From contig JANPJV010000162.1 of the NCBI GenBank assembly GCA_031425695.1, positions 1 to 8,768 of the forward strand: DNA of 8,768 nt, read 5' to 3'. The translations under genes were made by a program, and so were the position numbers. The stretch's first letter is position 1, and the number at the start of each line of letters is the position of its first letter. The notes beneath the pieces were generated by a model. The model was not told where the DNA came from. It saw nothing but the letters and a program-made list of their open reading frames with translations, and made no database searches. Positions 1 to 6,476 of the stretch are shown here, piece by piece. Source of the DNA: JANPJV01 sp031425695. Its GTDB lineage: Bacteria > Pseudomonadota > Gammaproteobacteria > Xanthomonadales > SZUA-5.

Positions 1-17
1 TCGGGCGTGGACTTGGC

Positions 18-185
18 TCATGCGACTTTGACGACCGACTGCTCGGCCTTGAGGGTTCGGATCAACTCCCGCAGCACGTCCCTGGCTTTGAACAAGGCCC
101 AGCTGCGAACGGGAACATGATCACATGGGACCCAACAGCTAGTCTTGCAACCTAGGGAAAACGTCTGATTCCAGAAGCGATATCA
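18..185 (-). other. Short open frame at left edge, possible 3' remnant of an unidentified gene
   Basis: On the minus strand a frame stays open for about 55 codons and ends at a TGA at 20-18. It has no ATG, and a stop codon lies just upstream near 186. Its last part reads RSWALFKARDVLRELIRTLK and then AEQSVVKVA, which has a plausible helical, protein-like composition. The first half is rich in Cys and Trp and looks less protein-like. I do not recognise a family. It could be the tail of a gene broken during rearrangement upstream of the RHS locus, or chance. Confidence 0.2.
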
Positions 186-285
186 ACGAACGCCAAAAAA
201 ATATTGGAAAGACTGCAGCAACGTTGCCAGCATCCCCCATCTTTGTCGCCGCTCGCTTGGTAGTGGCCATTCTAGGGGGGGATAT
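186..285 (+). promoter_or_regulatory. Leader of the RHS gene with G-tract ribosome binding site
   Basis: The leader contains an A-tract (195-201), a perfect 10-bp palindrome GCAACGTTGC at 218-227, and a run of seven G at 275-281. The G run is four bases before the ATG at 286. The sequence AGGGGGGG acts as a strong but atypical Shine-Dalgarno element and supports the chosen start. I could not find a clear -35/-10 pair with good spacing, so the promoter is unassigned. The palindrome could be an operator, but nothing links it to a known regulator. Confidence 0.45.
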
Positions 286-3200
286 ATGAAAAAGAATCTT
301 TTGAGGTTCAACAGAACGCCTGTGTCAACGTCAGTAGTCGTTCTAGTGGGCTTTTTAAGCGCCGACGCGAACGCCAGTTCGGGTGCAACCGCTGTGGAGA
401 CGGTCAAGTTTTGTTCGTACTCCACGCACTATCCGTATGACCCAAACGTAGTCATTATTCATAGGGAAAAAGCGTGTACGAATATCCCTGCGCCAAGCAT
501 TCCTCTTGGAGTATCGGGGGGGAGTACTTCCGGCGCTGGCCACAACGGCGCAAGCTCTGGGACGGTCGCACAACAACAGTCGAAAGATCAGGCGACCCAA
601 AAAGACACCAACACGACGGGACCTTGCGACGGCAATCCCGTGATGTTGGCGAGCGGAAATAAAGTTGAATTTGAAACCGACAAAAACTACGGCGGAGACT
701 ATCCTTTAACGCTGGAGCGCATCTATAACCGAAATTCTAGTTCTTCGGGGTTGTTCGGAAATAAGTGGATTTCACCGTTTGATCGCCGTGCCATTCTGTC
801 GAACCACATAGACGCGATAACGCCAGGGAACATTGTCTTATTGAGGTCAGACGGATCTCAATTGCGCTTCAATTTCGAGGCCTCTTCAGGGAACTGGTAT
901 CCTGCGGCAGACGGCGAGCTTCCAACTGCCAGACTGCGAGTCGTAAAGCGCATAAGCTCAAACCCACTACGTTTCCAGTTTATAGACGGAGATGGGCATG
1001 TTGAGACGTACGCTGGTGGGGGATCCATACTATCTAGCGTTAGAGCAGACGGCGTCGGCCTGACATTCACATACGGGAATCCAGATGCCTGGGTTAGCTG
1101 GGACCAGCCCAACACTACACTGAATCGTGTTACGCATACCAATGGGCGCTTCTTTTCAGTAAGTGTGGCGGGTGGCAACGTAAATGTCGCCGACGCTGGA
1201 GGAAACGTCTATACGTACTCTAAAGATTCTGCAGGGTATTTGACGACGGTCACGTACCCTCCAGCGACCGGAGGAAATAGCGATGTCATCACCTATCACT
1301 GGTCGGGGAATTTATATCTCGGCAAGTCAATCAATGGGAGAAGATATTCTACTTTCACCTATGACAGCCTTGGCAGAGTGGAGTCTTCCGAACACGCTGG
1401 CGGAGTTGAAAGGCATGCGTTCACCTACAACGCAGACGGCTCAACCACTGTGCTTAAGCCCTCCGGACGCGAGGTTCGTCATTGGTTTGATTCTGCCGGC
1501 ATGCCGTTCCGAGTGGAAGCGAAGGCCACAAGTACCTGCCCCCTCGCTACTACTAATATCACACGATCCAATTCAGGCCAATTAGTCTCGACCACCCTCC
1601 CAAACGGTTTGGCGATGGAATCGACGATTGACGCTGAAGGTTACGTGGTGCAGGAGGTGCGAGGCAAGGGGACCGCTCTTGAAAAGGTAACGGTTTATAC
1701 CTGGGAAGGTATGCCAAGGAGGTTATCCCGGATTACAACGCCTCTAACCATCACCTCGTTTACTTATGATGGAAAGAGGAGAGAAACGTCACGTACGCAG
1801 CAATCTCGTACTGCTGGATTGACGGCGCCAGTAACAACAGTTACTTCATATTCCGACTACCCCAACGGATTACCTTCAAGCATTACTGTCGACGGGCCAG
1901 TCGCGGGAAGCGGTGATGCGGTCACCTATTACTACAACGCCAACGGTGATCTGGCAACGGTGGTCGATGCGGTAGGTACAACGAGCTTCTCTGACTTCAC
2001 CGCAAGTGGAATGGCTCAGACGGTTGTGGATCCCAACAATGTTACAACTACATTGAGATTTGATTCTCGCGACCGGCTTATCACTAAGTCGATCGCTGGC
2101 ATGACTTGGAACTGGACCTACACGGCAGACAGTCAGCTATTGACCGACAAAGGACCCGATAATGTGCAGGTAATGAGGACATACGACGACGCCCTCAGAC
2201 TGTATGCCGAAAACAAATACGATTCATTCGCCAGCTCTTACTTCGGAGGCTCGGTGAATGACCACCGTTTTTATACGTATGATTTATCGAGTGATCTTGT
2301 CAAGGTGGAGACGCGACAAGATCGTCTCAGGTCGTACTGTCCCTCCTATCCCTGTACTAGCTATGGCATGGAATATGTGACGGGTATCCGAACGTTCATC
2401 GACCGCGATAGCAATGGCAATGTTCTCGCCCTTCGTGGAAACAGCGGCCAATCCACGATGGTATCGCGAAACGCTGCGGGTCAGGTCGACCAGATGCGAG
2501 TGGCCTCCGAGCTGGGCACGCTAACGACGCAGTATGGATACGATGCGCTAAAGCGCCTTGAGACGGTGACAGACCCCAAGAGTGGAGTGTTGATATACGG
2601 ATACAACTCAGAGGATGAAATAACGTCGATCACCGATCCCAAAGGCGGCGTCACTAGCTATGAAAAGGACGGCTTGGGTTATGTCGGACGTATTGTCAGC
2701 CCCGACACTGGCGTGACTGCCGTCTCCTATCGTTCAGACGGTTTGCCCCACAGCACGTCGGCAGCGGACGGAACGACAATTGTTCGCTCCTACACACCAG
2801 ACGGTCGACTCTCGACTCTTCAGGCCAGTCGCGGCGGTCAGTCAACCACACGGACTTATACATACGACAATTGCATGTACGGAAAAAGCCGCATCTGCAG
2901 TATTGTTGAAAGCACGGGAGAAAGGTTGGACTTCACTTACACGTCTTGGGGTGCAATTGCCTCTCAAACGGCAGTTGTGCAAGGCCAAAGTTTTACAACG
3001 ACTTGGTCTTACGACGCAGCGGGTCAGATGTCCGCCTTGACCTATCCAAGCGGACTTCAGGTCCGGTACACGTGGCAGGCAGGTCAACCCCGGCAAATCA
3101 CTGCCTACACAACCACCGGATCGCCCAGCACAATCATCAACAACGTTCTTTATCAGCCGTTTGGGCGGGCAATCGGTTTCCGGGGGGTGAATTACGACGT

Positions 3201-4521
3201 TGATGGCCGGTTGAGCCAGATTGCCCAACCCAGCGCTACTGCAGCACTCACATACTCAGCTCGTGACCTCGTAACTGGAACGGGATCCCTTGGACTCAAT
3301 AACATAACCTATGATGAGGTAGGTCAAATCCAGTCGGCCGTTGACGGCACTGGCACGAGCAGTGCATTTAGCTATGACAAGAACGGAAATCGAACTGTTG
3401 CGGTGTATTCGCCCGGGGGGAGCGCAACTTACGATTTCGCTCCGGGAACGAACCGGCTTACGTCGGTCAGTTCTGCTGCGGGCGTTCGCAATCTCGCGTA
3501 TGACAGTGCAGGCAACCTCACGAGTGACCAACGAAGCGGCATCACCGATTGTCATCGCTACGACGCTTTCGCACGGCTGTCTCAGTTTGAACGGTATAGC
3601 GGGACCATAAGCTGCTCAAGTGCAGCAGCAGGCACGGGTAGCCAAGCGAACTATCTGTTCAATGGTCTAAATCAGCGTAGCTTTAAGCAAGCTGGTGGAG
3701 TGGTGACTAGGTATATTTACGCGCCGACTGGTGAGCTGCTATACGAAATCTCCGGCAATGGTCAACAGCGAAGCTATGTGTGGTTTGAAGGGCGGCTTAT
3801 AGCGGTTAATACAAACGCCACATCACACTCAAGCACTTATGCGGCATATAGCGATCATCTTGGGCGACCAACGCATCTAGTAAATAGCCAGAATGCAACG
3901 GTTTGGTCTGCTAAGGTGCGCCCGTTTGACCGAGCAGTGACTAGCGACTCTATTGGTGGCTTCAATCTAGGCTTTCCCGGCCAATACTTCGACTCGGAAT
4001 CGGGGCTATGGCAGAACTGGCACCGGACTTATGATGGAACTCTTGGTAGATACACTCAACCCGATCCAATTGGTCTTGCTGGCGGCATCAATCCCTATGC
4101 TTATGCCGAAGGCAACCCTATTGATACGACCGACCCGACCGGGGAAGTCGGGTTCATTGGCGGGATCGCGGGCGCTGGTGTCGAGCTAGGAATGCAGGCA
4201 CTAAAAAATTATAAGAAAGGATGCGCCGTGTTTGACATTGGAAATTATGACTGGGGGGATGTCGTAGTTTCGGGTGCCGTTGGAGCCTTTGCGCCTGGAA
4301 TGGGTACTGTTGGCAAGACAGCTTGGAAATCTGGAAATGCAATCAAGACCCTCTCGTCACAGGCGACCAATACCGTAAATCGGGCTGCAAAGATTCAAAG
4401 TCGCATTTCCGATCACAAGCGGTCCATTAAGGAAGTTGTCGCTACGCAAGGGGCTTATCAAGCGGGTAAGTCTGTTGGTAAAGCTGCTAACGGCTCAGAT
4501 CCATGTGAATGTGAGCGTTGA
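286..4521 (+). CDS. Secreted RHS/YD-repeat protein with variable C-terminal tip (candidate polymorphic toxin)
   Basis: This 1411-residue protein starts with a Sec-type signal peptide: a basic start (MKKNLLRFNR), a hydrophobic core near residues 16-25 and an ANA|S cleavage site at about 30/31. A Gly/Ser/Gln-rich linker follows (about 70-111). A DUF6531-type domain begins near 112 with the motif CDGNPVMLASGNK. YD repeats run from roughly 340 to 1100, for example YDSLGRVES, YDAAGQMSALTY, YDEVGQIQS and YDSAGNLTS. The RHS-associated core lies at about 1180-1286 (SDHLGRPTHLV, then YFDSESGLW, GRYTQPDPIGLAGG, and DPTG at 1283-1286). In known RHS proteins the repeats form a hollow shell around a C-terminal toxin released near the DPxG motif. 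The 125-residue tip has Gly-rich hydrophobic segments (GFIGGIAGAGVELG; DVVVSGAVGAFAPGMG), a basic helical part and a CECER end, and I do not recognise it as a known toxin. The start is supported by the G-rich RBS. A small membrane-protein frame overlaps the stop. G+C is visibly lower than in the flanking IS21 DNA, suggesting transfer. RHS family assignment is secure; toxin function is inferred. Confidence 0.93.
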   Translation: MKKNLLRFNRTPVSTSVVVLVGFLSADANASSGATAVETVKFCSYSTHYPYDPNVVIIHREKACTNIPAPSIPLGVSGGSTSGAGHNGASSGTVAQQQSKDQATQKDTNTTGPCDGNPVMLASGNKVEFETDKNYGGDYPLTLERIYNRNSSSSGLFGNKWISPFDRRAILSNHIDAITPGNIVLLRSDGSQLRFNFEASSGNWYPAADGELPTARLRVVKRISSNPLRFQFIDGDGHVETYAGGGSILSSVRADGVGLTFTYGNPDAWVSWDQPNTTLNRVTHTNGRFFSVSVAGGNVNVADAGGNVYTYSKDSAGYLTTVTYPPATGGNSDVITYHWSGNLYLGKSINGRRYSTFTYDSLGRVESSEHAGGVERHAFTYNADGSTTVLKPSGREVRHWFDSAGMPFRVEAKATSTCPLATTNITRSNSGQLVSTTLPNGLAMESTIDAEGYVVQEVRGKGTALEKVTVYTWEGMPRRLSRITTPLTITSFTYDGKRRETSRTQQSRTAGLTAPVTTVTSYSDYPNGLPSSITVDGPVAGSGDAVTYYYNANGDLATVVDAVGTTSFSDFTASGMAQTVVDPNNVTTTLRFDSRDRLITKSIAGMTWNWTYTADSQLLTDKGPDNVQVMRTYDDALRLYAENKYDSFASSYFGGSVNDHRFYTYDLSSDLVKVETRQDRLRSYCPSYPCTSYGMEYVTGIRTFIDRDSNGNVLALRGNSGQSTMVSRNAAGQVDQMRVASELGTLTTQYGYDALKRLETVTDPKSGVLIYGYNSEDEITSITDPKGGVTSYEKDGLGYVGRIVSPDTGVTAVSYRSDGLPHSTSAADGTTIVRSYTPDGRLSTLQASRGGQSTTRTYTYDNCMYGKSRICSIVESTGERLDFTYTSWGAIASQTAVVQGQSFTTTWSYDAAGQMSALTYPSGLQVRYTWQAGQPRQITAYTTTGSPSTIINNVLYQPFGRAIGFRGVNYDVDGRLSQIAQPSATAALTYSARDLVTGTGSLGLNNITYDEVGQIQSAVDGTGTSSAFSYDKNGNRTVAVYSPGGSATYDFAPGTNRLTSVSSAAGVRNLAYDSAGNLTSDQRSGITDCHRYDAFARLSQFERYSGTISCSSAAAGTGSQANYLFNGLNQRSFKQAGGVVTRYIYAPTGELLYEISGNGQQRSYVWFEGRLIAVNTNATSHSSTYAAYSDHLGRPTHLVNSQNATVWSAKVRPFDRAVTSDSIGGFNLGFPGQYFDSESGLWQNWHRTYDGTLGRYTQPDPIGLAGGINPYAYAEGNPIDTTDPTGEVGFIGGIAGAGVELGMQALKNYKKGCAVFDIGNYDWGDVVVSGAVGAFAPGMGTVGKTAWKSGNAIKTLSSQATNTVNRAAKIQSRISDHKRSIKEVVATQGAYQAGKSVGKAANGSDPCECER

Positions 4522-4682
4522 CTGTGCGCAAAATCTATATTTATATAGCGGGCGTAACCTTGCTGGGATTGCTACATGCCCCACTTAAGGAGGCGGCAAG
4601 CAATACCGCAATCTTTGTAGGGATCGCCGTGATTTACCTAATTATCCTAAGGCTCATCGCGGAAAAGTTTGGAAAGCCCTAG
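4518..4682 (+). CDS. Small two-helix membrane protein, candidate immunity/partner of the RHS tip
   Basis: A 54-residue frame begins at TTG 4518, sharing bases with the RHS stop (TTGA). An in-frame TGA at 4512-4514 means it cannot start earlier. GTG at 4524 is an alternative start giving 52 residues. The product begins (L/M)TVRKIYIYIAGVTLLGLLH and later reads TAIFVGIAVIYLIILRLIAE. This gives two hydrophobic stretches at about 6-20 and 30-47, a basic start and a charged end (EKFGKP), as expected for a small inner-membrane protein. I know no named family for it. Stop/start overlap suggests translational coupling to the RHS gene. In polymorphic toxin loci this slot usually holds the immunity gene, so an immunity role is inferred. 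The rare TTG start and short length leave room for it being a non-functional remnant. Confidence 0.55.
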   Translation: MTVRKIYIYIAGVTLLGLLHAPLKEAASNTAIFVGIAVIYLIILRLIAEKFGKP

Positions 4683-4879
4683 CATCCGGAAAGCGTCTGC
4701 CGGCGCGTCAGACAAGTTGAGCCGTCTCGACAGCCCATCAAGCTTGTTGGGCGGCCGGACAAGCGCCCCCCCGAGACGCGGTCCTTCACGGGCTATTGGG
4801 CTTGATTGAGACGGCGCTCTGGTGATAGGAAAAGAGCCCGGCGGGCACGCATGAGCGGGGCGCCGGATGACCGCCGGTT
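4683..4879. other. Intergenic stretch with short inverted repeats, no gene seen
   Basis: No convincing protein is encoded on either strand. Short inverted repeats are visible: GTCTG/CAGAC at 4695-4699 and 4709-4713; CGTCTCG/CGAGACG at 4723-4729 and 4772-4778; GCCGTCTC/GAGACGGC at 4721-4728 and 4808-4815. The first could form a small hairpin after the membrane-protein stop, but no T-tract follows, so a rho-independent terminator is not supported. The change from A+T-richer to G+C-rich sequence occurs here, so this may be the edge of the transferred RHS block. Confidence 0.35.
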
Positions 4880-5233
4880 TCAACCGGGGAGACGCAGCAC
4901 CCGCTGAAGTGGCGCTGCTTGCTCTGCTTCACGCTGGCGAAGTTCCTCCAGGGACAGACGAGCAAGCCAACGGTTGTCGAAGGCACTGTTGCTATGGCGA
5001 TTGGGTGCCGTGGCGGCGCAGGTGCAGCGTTTGAGCGCATGTCGGCGGCCGGGAACGCAGCGGCAACGATGTCCCACCAGCGGCCATCGCCAGCCGCATG
5101 CTCCGCAGTGAGCGGCCAGCTTGCGCACGGCACGCATGTAGGCTTGCTAGGTTTTGGGCTCCAGCTTGCGCATGCGCATGTCGTCGAGCCTGCGCTGACA
5201 CAGCGGGGAGGTTGATTGAGTCGTCGAGTCCAT
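4880..5233 (-). pseudogene. N-terminal remnant of a tyrosine recombinase/phage-type integrase
   Basis: Reading from ATG 5233, the minus-strand frame gives SPLCQRRLDDMRMRKLEPKT, then a TAG at 5149-5147 (codon 29), then QAYMRAVRKLAAHCG. This matches the start of the SAM-like N-terminal domain of integrases of the type 'LRQRMLDDMRLRKLAPKTQQAYIRAVRRLA', recalled from family knowledge. The stop sits where such proteins usually have Gln, so one CAG to TAG change explains it. After about residue 45 the resemblance ends. The rest of the frame, down to 4880, is Arg/Cys-rich and may be frameshifted or foreign sequence. The catalytic domain (R...HxxR...Y) is absent. It cannot encode a working recombinase and is a scar of an older mobile element. 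Confidence 0.6.
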
Positions 5234-5529
5234 GGTTGCTGCTCCGGCGCTGAACGAGGCGGATTGCCTCACTCGTCAACTTCGCAGAAACCGCCCTGCA
5301 ACGAACCATCACACCGTGGCCGGAGTGGCTACCGCGTGAGCGGTTTAGTCCACCAGCCTGTTGCTGTTGTCAGCCGGATTTCCGTACATGGACGCCCCCG
5401 GTTTGCCAAGCTTTCAGTCCTGATGGCTCGAAGGTAAAGATTGCACCCGTACATTCGGACTATTGCTGCGAGTGAAGCCGCTGTCCCTGATGGGTTCTGC
5501 TGGTCGGCTCCTCAATCGCTTTGTCGCAC
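5234..5529. other. Stretch without a recognisable gene between integrase remnant and IS110 tail
   Basis: Several frames are open for 60-100 codons on both strands, but they are Arg/Ser/Pro-rich and typical of chance frames in G+C-rich DNA. One short minus-strand piece (about 5370-5450) reads GAIFTFEPSGLKAWQTGG before a stop and looks somewhat protein-like. It is too short to assign. The part next to 5233 should be the former leader of the integrase. The outer end of the IS110 element probably lies in the right half of this stretch or just beyond, but I could not place it. Confidence 0.3.
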
Positions 5530-5662
5530 TCAAGGTGCTGCGGAAATCGCGGGTTTTGCCGACCACGGTCTGACCTGTTTTGCCATCATGTCCTGATCGC
5601 CTGAGCAATCGGTGGTGTGAATCCTTTCTTCGTCTTGAACGGTTTCGGGGCGGCCGATTTGC
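5530..5662 (-). other. Non-coding tail of the IS110/IS1111-type element, possible guide (bridge) RNA region
   Basis: This segment follows the transposase stop (TAG at 5665-5663) in the transcribed direction. It contains an 8-bp direct repeat GTTTTGCC at 5553-5560 and 5577-5584. Between the repeats are two overlapping palindromes, GACCACGGTC (5561-5570) and GGTCTGACC (5567-5575). Established work shows that IS110-family elements encode a bridge RNA in a non-coding end; in the IS1111 group it lies downstream of the transposase gene. The transposase here resembles that group, so placing the RNA here is reasonable, but no boundaries or fold were computed. Confidence 0.3.
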
Positions 5663-6304
5663 CTATGCAGCGGCCGCCGCTGCTGCGTAGTCGGGCTTGT
5701 ACTCGCGGTCGTGGAATAGCAGTGCCCACACGGTCCGAGCCGTTTTGTTTGCCAGGGCGACGGCGGCCACGTTCGCATTCCGTCTGTTCGTCAGCTTGAC
5801 CAACCAGCTGTTCTCATCGTTCCTCTGCGCCGCTCGGATGAGCACGGACCGAGCACCGTGAATGAGCAGCGTTCGCAGATACGCGTCGCCGCGTTTGCTC
5901 ATACCGAGCAACGTTGATTTGCCGCCGCTGGAGTGTTGTCGGGGCACCAATCCGAGCCAGGCGGCGAGCTGTCGGCCGTTGTCGAAGTTCTTGGCATCGC
6001 CGATGGATGCAACGAGCGCACTTGCCGTCAGCGGTCCAATGCCGGGCACGCGCTCCAAGCGCCGACTGATTTCACTTTCCTTGTGCCAGGTTCGAATCTG
6101 TGCTTCCATCTCATCCACTTGCTCGTCGAGCGCCTTGAGATGCTTCAGCAGTCGGTCAATGAGCAGCCGGAATGAACCCGGCAACTCATTGCAGGCATCC
6201 TCGATGAGGGTAGGCACACGCTGGGCGATACAGGCGATCCCTTGCGGCACGATGAGCCCGTACTCGCCGAGCAAGCCTCGAATCTGGTTGGCCTGAGCCG
6301 TACG
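5663..6304 (-). pseudogene. IS110-family transposase, C-terminal fragment (Transposase_20 domain)
   Basis: About 213 residues of transposase remain, starting at RTAQANQIRGLLGEYGLIVP. They continue through a long helical region (LLIDRLLKHLKALDEQVDEM), the helix-hairpin-helix-like ERVPGIGPLTASALVASIGD, and the block SSGGKSTLLGMSKRGDAYLR, which holds the conserved Ser-containing motif of the IS110 C-terminal domain. The protein ends in a poly-Ala tail. Full-length members have about 320-350 residues with an N-terminal RuvC-like DEDD domain, so roughly 120 residues including all DEDD acids are missing. The open frame continues to 6559 only by reading through the IS21 end, giving a non-native start. 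The gene is thus inactivated by IS21 insertion. The missing half would be expected beyond the far IS21 end, outside the window. Confidence 0.85.
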
Positions 6305-6310
6305 TGCGTA

Positions 6311-6417
6311 TTTCGGCGAACGTGACCGGTCATTTCGGTCATCGTGACCGACGCCGATGAAGGGCGTCGGCGAGGTCGTTTCGGTATCGTGACCGCCCGT
6401 TTCGGCGATCGTGACCG
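6311..6417. repeat. Multiple terminal repeats of the IS21-family element (four copies) with central hairpin
   Basis: Four near-identical 17-18-bp copies with consensus TTTCGGNNATCGTGACCG are seen at 6311-6328, 6333-6350, 6379-6395 and 6400-6417. They form two pairs with a 21-22-bp start-to-start period. Between the pairs is an inverted repeat CCGACGCC/GGCGTCGG (6348-6355 and 6363-6370, 7-nt loop). Copy 1 has A instead of T at position 10 and copy 3 lacks one base. Such repeats at IS21 ends are known binding sites for the IstA transposase. Confidence 0.85.
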
Positions 6418-6476
6418 CCGGGCCGGCGGCGGGTGCTGCGAAGAGGTTTGAGTTTAGGGTTGGACGGCTGATCAGG
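6418..6476. other. Short non-coding stretch between IS21 terminal repeats and istB stop
   Basis: G+C-rich spacer of 59 bp with no gene. No terminator hairpin with a T-tract is visible downstream of istB. Confidence 0.4.

Larger units (their letters stand above)
5530..6304 (-). mobile_element. IS110-family (IS1111-like) element, truncated by IS21 insertion
   Basis: The remnant consists of the C-terminal part of the transposase gene plus its non-coding downstream end. Its left half (gene start and other terminus) is missing at the junction with the IS21-family end near 6304/6305. The outer boundary on the low-coordinate side is uncertain and could lie anywhere from about 5440 to 5560, because IS110 elements lack strong terminal inverted repeats. 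Confidence 0.6.

Noticed and set aside
2842..3228. Minus-strand and alternative plus-strand frames inside the RHS gene
   Set aside because: They overlap well-formed YD repeats in the main frame and have no starts with ribosome binding sites or domains of their own.
4695..4713. Possible rho-independent terminator after the small membrane-protein gene
   Set aside because: The stem is only five pairs and no T-run follows.
4716..4752. GTTRRRY-like heptamers GTTGAGC and GTTGGGC suggesting an integron attC site
   Set aside because: The matching RYYYAAC boxes and the paired L/R arrangement are not present, and such heptamers are common by chance.
5414..5608. Minus-strand 64-codon frame beside the IS110 tail
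   Set aside because: The composition is low complexity and it overlaps the probable non-coding IS end; no supporting start signal or family.
5862..6296. Plus-strand frames opposite the IS110 fragment
   Set aside because: They lie antisense to clear transposase coding sequence and have low-complexity Ser/Arg-rich products.
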